64,000 bases of DNA from Chamaelirium japonicum. Taxonomy: Eukaryota > Streptophyta > Magnoliopsida > Liliales > Melanthiaceae. The position numbers and the translations under genes are program-made. Location: the NCBI GenBank assembly GCA_947650365.1, contig CANTAL010000104.1:620001-684000 (forward strand). Reading direction: 5' to 3'. Positions 56,275 to 64,000 of this stretch are shown piece after piece (positions within the stretch are counted from its first letter, which is position 1; each line of letters begins with the position of its first letter). Under the pieces are notes generated by a model. That model made no database searches. It saw only the letters and a list, made by a program, of their open reading frames with translations, and was not told where the DNA came from.

Positions 56275-56891
56275 GATCGCCCACGGCTGGTGCCCGCAGC
56301 TCGCCCGAGGCAGACCCTGAACGCGTGAGGCAAGCTCGCGCCGAAAGGAGATCGCTCGTGGCTGAAGCTCCCGGCCCGCCCAGCGTTTTTGAAATACTGG
56401 GAGTCAAAGCTCTCAACGCAGATCGCCCACGGCTGGAGCCCATAGCTCGCCCGAGGCAGACCCTGACCGCGTGAGGCAAGCTCGCACCGGAAGGAGATCG
56501 CTCGTGGCTGATGCTCCCGGCCCGCCCAGCGTTTGTGAAATACTGACAGTCGAAGCACTCGGCGCAGACCGCCCACGGCAGGTGCCCGCAGCTCGCCCGA
56601 GGCAGACCCTGACCGCGTGAGGCAAGCTCGCGCTGGAAGGAGATCGCTCGTGGCTGATGCTCCCGGCCCGCCCAGTGTTTGTGAAATACTGACAGTCGAA
56701 GCTCTCGGCGCAGACCGCCCACGGCAGGTGCCCCCAGCTCGCCCGAGGCAGACCCTGACCGCGTGAGGCAAGCTCGCGCCGGAAGGAGATCGCTCATGGC
56801 TGATGCTCCCGGCCCTCCCAGCGTTTGTGAAATACTGGCAGTCAAAGCTTTCGGCGCAGACCGCCCACGGCTGGTGCCCGCAGCCCGCAAG
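56275..56891. repeat. 146-bp tandem repeat between the antisense gene and the 3' LTR (4 units and a partial fifth)
   Basis: Units start at 56275, 56421, 56567, 56713 and 56859, exactly 146 bp apart; the fifth stops after about 30 bp. The units differ by scattered substitutions but no indels. Each contains GCTCGCCCGAGGCAGACCCT and a KpnI-free GC-rich core. Because 146 is not a multiple of three, the open frames seen across it shift register at each unit and are not genes. Such amplified repeats near the 3' LTR recall Retand elements. Confidence 0.9.
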
Positions 56892-56982
56892 GCGGAGGTC
56901 GCCAATGACTGGTACTCCCTATCCAATCGTCATGTGCAATAAGACTCCTGAGCAAGCGTCAAGTCTCCTTGGTCGCTCCCTC

Positions 56983-56991
56983 AGGAGGGGG
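56983..56991 (+). other. Polypurine tract (plus-strand primer site)
   Basis: AGGAGGGGG, followed by TAA and the LTR start TGTTGGGGG. In LTR retrotransposons the purine tract immediately upstream of the 3' LTR primes plus-strand DNA synthesis. Its place on the left of the LTR fixes the element's orientation as +. Confidence 0.75.
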
Positions 56992-57107
56992 TAATGTTGG
57001 GGGTATCAGGAACTCGCCAGGGAGATCGCCCCCTCCCCGGGCTCACCAAATCATCTTGACAGGGAACGAGATCCACAGTGGGCTGAAGGGGCCCAAGGCA
57101 AAGAGCC

Positions 57108-57232
57108 CGCTCAGGAGCTCGCTCCAGCTCGCCCAAGCTCGCTCAGGAGCTCGCCCGGGAGCTCGCGCGAGCTCGACCGGGAGCTCGCGCGAGCTCGCCT
57201 AGGAGCTCGCCCGAGCTCGCCCGGACCCCAGT
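57108..57232. repeat. Short GAGCTCGC-type repeats in LTR U3
   Basis: About ten variants of GAGCTCGC, GCTCGCCC and AGCTCGCGCGAGCTCG lie close together, several of them self-complementary (GAGCTCGCGCGAGCTC). They give many SacI-type GAGCTC sites. They may be enhancer-like U3 repeats or simply slippage products. Confidence 0.6.
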
Positions 57233-57543
57233 TTATCGAAGAGGTTGCTCCCGCGGGGTCCGACTCTTGATAGATATGGATGAAAGGACGGAGCAGTGCA
57301 GGGCGAGCTCGCCTTTGCTTCCTCCCTGAGACTGCTCATACTTGAACATTCCAGAATAGCCACCTGGCAGCGACAAGAAAGATGCTCTCCCCCACTCAAA
57401 ATCGCCTGGCAGGCTTGACGACAAAGAATGTCAGGGGTGCGAGTACCAAGGACCGTCAGAGGCCCACGCGAGCCAGAACGTGGGGGTCTAGAAGGCTCTG
57501 GAAAGAATCTCCACATGTCGGGCCGCGGTAGGTCGCCAATGTC

Positions 57544-57550
57544 TATAAAT
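57544..57550 (+). promoter_or_regulatory. LTR TATA box
   Basis: TATAAAT in the context ATGTCTATAAATGCTCACC, about 195 bp before the LTR end on the element's own strand, as expected for the U3 promoter that drives genomic RNA. The predicted start near 57575 would leave about 170 bp of R/U5. Confidence 0.55.
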
Positions 57551-57744
57551 GCTCACCCCCAGGCTCCAGAGTACAGGTTCGAATCCCATTTCCTTACCAC
57601 TTTGGTATACAACAGCTCGCCGTTGTGCACCGGTGACTGACTTGAGCGTCGGAGGGTCTGCGCTCCTAAGGGAGCCAGCCGTTCTCACGCTTTCTCTCTG
57701 TCTTGCAGGTAGCCCGCACGGACCAGCGAAAAATCCCCCGAACA

Positions 57745-59488
57745 CAATCCATTCTAATTCTTTTACACGATCCATTCTAATTCATTCGTACGATCCATTC
57801 TAATTCATTCGTACAATCCATTCTAATTCATTCGCACGAATGTATCCATTTTAATTCATTCATACGATCCATTCTAATTCATTCGTACGATCCATTCTAA
57901 TTCCTTCGTACGATCCATTCTAATTCATTCGTACGATCCATTCTAATTCATTCGTACGATCCAATCTAATTCATTCGTACGATCCATTCTAATTCATTCG
58001 TACGATCCATTCTAATTCATTCGTACGATCCATTCTAATTCATTCGCACGAATGTATTCATTCTAGTTCATTCGTACGATCCATTCTAATTCATTCGTAC
58101 GATCCATTCTAATCCATTCGTACGATCCATTCTAATCCATTCGTACGATCCATTCTAATTCTTTCACACGATCCGTTCTAATTTATTCGTAGGATCCATT
58201 CTAATTCATTCGTACAATCTATTCTATTTCATTCGTACGATCCATTCTTACTCATTCGTATGATCCATTCTAATTCATTCGGACGAATGTATCCATTCTA
58301 ATTTATTCGTACGATCCATTCTAATTCATTCGTACGATCCATTCTAATTCATTCGTACGATCCATTCTTACTCATTCGTATGATCCATTCTAATTCATTC
58401 GTACGATCCATTCTAATTCATTCGTACGATCGATTCTAATTCATTCGCACTATCCATTCTAATTCATTCGTACGATCCATTCTAATTCATTCGTATGATC
58501 CATTATAATTTATTCGTTCAAATATATCCATTCTAATTCATTCTGTACGATCCATTCTAATTCATTCGTACGATCCATTCTAATTCATTCGTACGAATGT
58601 ATCCATTCTAATTCATTCGTACGATCCATTCTAATTCATTCGTACGATCCATTCTAATTCATTCGGACGAATGTATCCATTCTAATTTATTCGTACGATC
58701 CATTCTAATTCATTCATTTAATCCATTCTAATTTATTCGTACGATCCATTCTAATTCATTCGTCCGATCCATTCTAATTCATTCGCACGAATGTATCCAT
58801 TCTAATTCATTCGTACGATCCAATCTAATTCATTCGTACGATCCATTCTAATTCATTCGTAAGATCCATTCTAATTCATTCGTACGATCCATTCTAATTC
58901 ATTCGTACGATCCGTTCTAATTCATTCGCATGAATGTATCCATTCTAGTTCATTCGTACGATCCATTCTAATTCATTCGTACGATCCATTCTAATTCATT
59001 CGCACGATCCATTCTAATTCATTCGTACGATCCATTCTAATTCATTCATACGATCCATTCTAATTCATTCGCACGAATGTATCCATTCTAATTCATTCAT
59101 ACGATCCATTCTACTTCATTCGTACTATCCGTTCTAATTCACTCATATGATCCATTCTAATTCATTTGCACGAATATATCCATTCTAATTCATTCGTACG
59201 ATCCATTCTAATTCCTTCGTACGATCTATTCTAATTCCTTCGTACGATCCATTCTAATTCCTTCGTACGATCCATTCTATTTCATTCGTATGATCCATTC
59301 AAATTAATTCGTACGATCCATTCTAATTCATTCGTATGATCCATTCTAATTAATTCGTACGATCCATTCTTACTCATTCGTACGATCCATTCTAATTCAT
59401 TCATACAATCCATTCTAATTCATTCCGTACGATCCATTCTAATTCATTCATACGATCTATTCTTTCATACAATCCATTCTAATTCTTT
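57745..59488 (-). repeat. 23-bp satellite array, single - block right of the LTR
   Basis: Continuous - orientation monomers. The part at about 58150-58560 repeats the variant order of about 880-1240 and about 16545-16930 (CACTATCCATTC, then TTCGTTCAAATATATCC). The block ends at about 59488 where TTCTTTCG meets TGCGAATGAA. Confidence 0.93.
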
Positions 59489-61659
59489 CGTGCGAATGAA
59501 TTAGAACGGATACCTTTGTGCATATGAATTAGAATGGATCGTACGAATGAATTAGAATGGATCATATTAATGAATTAGAATGGATCGTAAGAATGAATTA
59601 GAATGGATACATTCGTGCGAATGAATTAAAATGGATCGTGCGAATCAATTAGACAGGATCGTGCGAATGAATAAGAATAGATCATACGAATGAATTAGAA
59701 TGGATCGTACAAATTAATTAGAATGGATACATTCGTGCGAATGAATTAGAATGGATCGTACGAATGAATTAGAATGGATCGTACGAATGAATTAGAATGG
59801 ATCATACGAGTTAATTAGAATGGATCATACGAATGAATTAGAATGGATCGTACGAATGAATTAGAATGGATCGTACGAATGAATTAGAATGGATCGTGCG
59901 AATGAATTAGAATGGATCATACGAATGAATTAGAATGGATACATTTGTGCGAATGAATTAGAATGGATCGTACGAATGAATTAGAATGGATCGTATGAAT
60001 GAATTAGAATGGATCGTACGAATGAATTAGAATGGATCGTGCGAATGAATTAGAATGGATCGTACGAATGAATTAGAATGGATCGTGTGAAAGAATTAGA
60101 ATGGATCATACGAATGAATTAGAATGGATCGTGCGAATGAATTAGAATGGATCGTACGAATGAATTAGAATGGAAACATTTGTGCGAATGAATTAGAATG
60201 GATCGTACGAATGAATTAGAATGGATCGTATGAATGAATTAGAATGGATCGTATGAATGAATTAGAATGGATCGTACGAATGAATTAGAATGGATCGTGC
60301 GAATGAATTAGAATGGATCGTATGAATGAATTAGAATGGATCGTACGAATGAACTAGAATGGATACATTCGTGCGAATGAATTAGAATGGATCGTACGAA
60401 TGAATTAGAATGGATCGTACGAATGAATTAGAATGGATCTTACGAATGAATTAGAATGGATCGTATGAATAAATTAGAATGGATCGTACGAATGAATTAG
60501 AATGGATATCGTACGATCCATTCTAATTCATTCGTATGATCCATTCTAATTAATTCGTATGATCCATTCTAATTAATTCGTATGATCCATTCTAATTCAT
60601 TCGTACGATCCATTCTAATTCATTTGCATGAATATATCCATTCTAATTCATTCGTACGATCCATTCTAATTCATTCGTACGATCCATTCTAATTCATTCG
60701 TACGATCCATTCTAATTCATATGCACAAAGGTATCCATTCTAATTCATTCGTACGATCCATTCTAATTCAGGATCGTACGAATGAATTAGAATGGATATA
60801 TTCGTGCAAATGAATTAGAATGGATCGTATGAATGAATTAGAATGGATCGTATGAGTGAATTAGAACGGATAGTACGAATGAAGTAGAATGGATCGTATG
60901 AATGAATTAGAATGGATACACTCGTACGAATGAATTAGAATGGATCGTATGAATGAATTAGAATAGATTGTGCGAATGAATTAGAATGGATCGTACGAAT
61001 GAATTAAAATGGTTACATTCGTGCGAATAAATTAGAATGGATTGTATGAATGAATTAGAATGGATCGTACGAATGAATTAGAATAGATTGCACGAATGAA
61101 TTAGAATGGATCGTGCGAATGAAATAGAATGGATACAAATGAATTAGAATGGATCATACGAATGAATTAGAATGACGATCCATTCTTACTCATTCGTATG
61201 ATCCATTCTAATTTATTCGCACGAATGTATCCATTCTAATTCAATCGTACGTCTAATTCATTCGTCCGGTCCATTCTAATTCATTCGCACAATCCATTCT
61301 ATTTCATTCGTACGATCCATTCTTACTCATTCGTATCATCCATTATGGATACATTCGTGCGAATGAATTAGAATAGATCATACGAATGAGTAAGAATGGA
61401 TCATACGAATTAAATAGAATGGATTGTACGAATGAATTAGAATGGATCGTACGAATGAATTAGAATGGATCGTGTGAAAGAATTAGAATGGATTGTATGA
61501 ATAAATTAGAATAGATCGTATGAATGAATTAGAATGGATCGTACGAGTGAATTAGAATGGATCGTATGAATGAATTAGAATGGATACATTCGTGCGAATG
61601 AATTAGAATGGATCTTATGAATGAATTAGAATAGATTGTGCGAAGAAATTAGAATGGAT
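59489..61659. repeat. 2.05-2.12-kb tandem higher-order repeat, copy A
   Basis: Blocks: + to about 60508, - to about 60770, + to about 61172, - to about 61341, + onward. Landmarks recur further right by 2,120 bp (59561 to 61681), 2,069 bp (60505 to 62574) and 2,046 bp (60721 to 62767). The offset changes by 51 (23+28) and then by 23, that is, by whole monomers. The left edge is approximate. Confidence 0.85.
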
Positions 61660-63560
61660 CGTACGAATGAATTAGAATGGATCATATTAATGAATTAGAA
61701 TGGATCGTACGAATGAATTAGAATGGATACATTCGTGCGAATGAATTAAAATGGATCGTGCGAATCAATTAGACTGGATCGTGCTAATGAATAAGAATAG
61801 ATCATACGAATGAATTAGAATGGATCGTACGAATTAATTAGAATGGATACATTCGTGCGAATGAATTAGAATGGATCATACGAATGAATTAGAATGGATC
61901 GTACGAATGAATTAGAATGGATCATACGAATTAATTAGAATGGATCATACGAATGAATTAGAATGGATCGTACGAATGAATTAGAATGGATCGTACGAAT
62001 GAATTAGAATGGATCGTACGAATGAATTAGAATGGATCGTGCGAATGAGAATGGATCGTACGAATGAATTAGAATGGATACATTTGTGCGAATGAATTAG
62101 AATGGATCGTATGAATGAATTAGAATGGATCGTACGAATGAATTAGAATGGATTGTACGAATGAATTAGAATGGATCGTGTTAAAGAATTAGAATGGATC
62201 ATACGAATGAATTAGAATGGATCGTGCGAATGAATTAGAATGGATCGTACGAATGAATTAGAATGGATACATTTGTGCGAATGAATTAGAATGGATCGTA
62301 CGAATGAATTAGAATGGATCGTATGAATGAATTAGAATGGATCGTACGAATGAATTAGAATGGATCTTGCGAATGAATTAGAATGGATCGTATGAATAAA
62401 TTAGAATGGATCGTACGAATGAACTAGAATGGATACATTCGTGCGAATGAATTAGAATGGATCGTACGAATGAATTAGAATGGATCGTACGAATGAATTA
62501 GAATGGATCTTACGAATGAATTAGAATAGATCATACGAATGAATTAGAATGGATCGTACAATGAATTAGAATGGATATCGTACGATCCATTCTAATTCAT
62601 TCGTATGATCCATTCTAATTAATTCGTATGATCCATTCTAATTCATTTGTACGATCCATTCTAATTCATTTGCACGAATATATCCATTCTAATTCATTCG
62701 TACGATCCATTCTAATTCATTCGTACGATCCATTCTAATTCATTCGTACGATCCATTCTAATTCATATGCACAAAGGTATCCATTCTTATTCATTCGTAC
62801 GATACATTCTAATTCAGGATCATACGAATGAATTAGAATGGATATATTCGTGCAAATGAATTAGAATGGATCGTATGAATGAATTAGAATGGATCGTATG
62901 AGTGAATTAGAACGGATAGTACGAATGAAGTAGAATGGATCGTATGAATGAATTAGAATGGATACATTCGTACGAATGAATTAGAATGGATCGTATGAAT
63001 GAATTAGAATAGATTGTGCGAATGAATTAGAATGGATCGTACGAATGAATTAGAATGGATACATTCGTGCGAATAAATTAGAATGGATTGTATGAATGAA
63101 TTAGAATGGATCGTACGAATGAATTAGAATGGATCGTACGAATGAATTAGAATAGATTGCGCGAATGAATTAGAATGGAACGTGCGAATGAAATAGAATG
63201 GATACAAATGAATTAGAATGGATCATACGAATGAATTAGAATGACGATCCATTCTTACTCATTCGTATGATCCATTCTAATTTATTCGCATGAATGTATC
63301 CATTCTAATTCATTCGTACGTCTAATTCATTCGTACGGTCCATTCTAATTCATTCGCACAATCCATTCTATTTCATTCGTACGATCCATTCTTACGCATT
63401 CGTATGATCCATTATGGATACATTCGTGCGAATGAATTAGAATGGATCATACAAATGAGTAAGAATGGATCGTACGAATGAATTAGAATGGATCGTACGA
63501 ATGAATTAGAATGGATCGTGTGAAAGAATTAGAATGGATTCGTACGAAGGAATTAGAATG
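61660..63560. repeat. 2.05-2.12-kb tandem higher-order repeat, copy B
   Basis: Blocks: + to about 62577, - to about 62817, + to about 63242, - to about 63412, + to about 63612. The order of flips is the same as in copy A, including the CCATTATGG junction (61340-61348 in A, 63409-63417 in B). Differences from copy A are single substitutions plus loss of whole monomers. Confidence 0.85.
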
Positions 63561-64000
63561 GATCGTACGAAGGAATTAGAATGGATCGTGCGAATGAATT
63601 AGAATGGATCGTGCACGAATGTATTCTAATTCATTCGTACGATCCATTCTAATTCATTAATATGATCCATTCTAATTCATTCGTACGATCCATTCTAATC
63701 CATTCGCATGAATGTAACCATTCTAATTCATTCGTACGATCCATTCTAATTCATTCGTACGATCCATTCTAATTCATTCGTATGATCCATTCCAATTCAT
63801 TCGCATGAATGTAACCATTCTAATTCATTCGTACGATCCATTCTAATTCATTCGTACGATCCATTCTAATTCATTCGTATGATCCATTCTAATTCATTCG
63901 CACGAATGTATCCATTCTAATTCATTCATATGATCCATTCTAATTCATTCATACAATCTATTTTAATTCTTTCACACGATCCATTCTAATTCATTCGTTC
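63561..64000. repeat. 23-bp satellite array, right end of the window
   Basis: The + block ends at about 63612 (GTGCACGAATG junction) and a - block runs to the window end. A dimer-like unit of about 120 bp containing GCATGAATGTAACCATTC appears twice (about 63705 and 63803). The array continues beyond the window. Confidence 0.92.

Larger units (their letters stand above)
52136..57744 (+). mobile_element. 3' part of a Ty3/gypsy (probably Tat-lineage) LTR retrotransposon
   Basis: A GC-rich block with abrupt borders to satellite on both sides. In order it holds a 78-bp tandem repeat, an AT-richer untranslated stretch, a long gene on the opposite strand with its own promoter, a 146-bp tandem repeat, a purine tract AGGAGGGGG and a 750-bp 3' LTR. 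The purine tract left of the LTR and the LTR's TATA box put the element on the + strand. No gag, protease, reverse transcriptase, RNase H, integrase, primer-binding site or 5' LTR is present, so the left part is lost. An extra antisense gene between pol and the 3' LTR is a known trait of Tat-lineage elements (Grande, RIRE2, Retand), and tandem repeats in that region are known from Retand. The lineage call rests on this layout because no polymerase domain is available. Confidence 0.82.
56995..57744 (+). mobile_element. 3' LTR (about 750 bp)
   Basis: Begins TGTTGGGGGTATC and ends ATCCCCCGAACA, imperfect inverted termini with the usual TG...CA ends. A purine tract precedes it, and satellite (CAATCCATTCTAATTC) follows directly. 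The U3 part is rich in GAGCTCGC repeats (about 57108-57232). A TATA box is at 57544-57550, so R/U5 occupies roughly the last 170 bp. The exact right end may be 57744 or 57746 because CA is repeated. Without the 5' LTR the target-site duplication and the insertion age cannot be read. Confidence 0.78.

Noticed and set aside
56121-56926. Two or three overlapping minus-strand open frames in the 146-bp repeat
   Set aside because: The repeat length is not a multiple of three, so the same DNA is read in successive frames. The peptides have no domain.
57549-57803. Open frames in the LTR that run into the satellite (57549-57803 +, 57488-57775 -)
   Set aside because: They cross the LTR-satellite border and have no domain; chance frames.
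1-64000. Human-type satellite II/III (GGAAT/CATTC repeats) or telomeric repeat
   Set aside because: The CATTC-like words are superficial. The unit is a 23-mer with CGTACG, and the islands are plant gypsy sequence. No TTTAGGG-type telomere repeat is present.

Overview
This window is plant nuclear heterochromatin. About 57.7 kb of the 64 kb is one short-period satellite. Its unit is 23 bp, beginning GAATGAATTAG and ending GGATCGTAC, with a recurrent 28-bp variant in which CGTAC is replaced by ACATTCGTGC. The array is not head-to-tail throughout. It flips strand about 60 times, in blocks from about 20 bp to about 2.8 kb. Superimposed on the monomer are higher-order duplications that I could measure by matching landmarks: a two-copy tandem of 3,637 bp (26741-34014), a 1,449-bp repeat in three copies (6891 to about 11590), and a 2.05-2.12-kb tandem (about 59540-63560). 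No genes are supported inside the satellite.

Two non-satellite islands interrupt the array. Island 1 (about 1439-2114) is a 0.68-kb fragment of a GC-rich gene on the + strand, cut at both ends, with an apparently intact 72-nt GT-AG intron. Island 2 (about 52136-57744) is the 3' part of a plant Ty3/gypsy LTR retrotransposon lying on the + strand: a 78-bp tandem repeat with conserved hairpins, an untranslated stretch, a large gene on the opposite strand, that gene's own TATA/G-box promoter, a 146-bp tandem repeat, a polypurine tract and a 750-bp 3' LTR (TGTTGGGGG...CCCCCGAACA). No gag or pol remains.

The layout of an antisense extra gene between pol and the 3' LTR, with tandem repeats beside it, is the arrangement known for Tat-lineage elements such as Grande, RIRE2 and Retand. 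That points to a flowering plant; the species cannot be named from the sequence. The antisense gene has an N-terminal region like the Pfam 'putative gypsy type transposon' family (Transposase_28), a Pro/Ala-rich repeat segment, a coiled coil and a basic tail. It is broken by one in-frame amber codon and by a damaged splice donor. Island 1 is the central part of a related but clearly different copy (about 56% identical over a 41-residue comparison).

Nothing here looks like a multigene functional system. The interest lies in the architecture of the satellite (palindromic monomer boundaries, re-used inversion junctions, CpG-focused decay, whole-monomer indels) and in the antisense retroelement gene with its own bZIP-type promoter.
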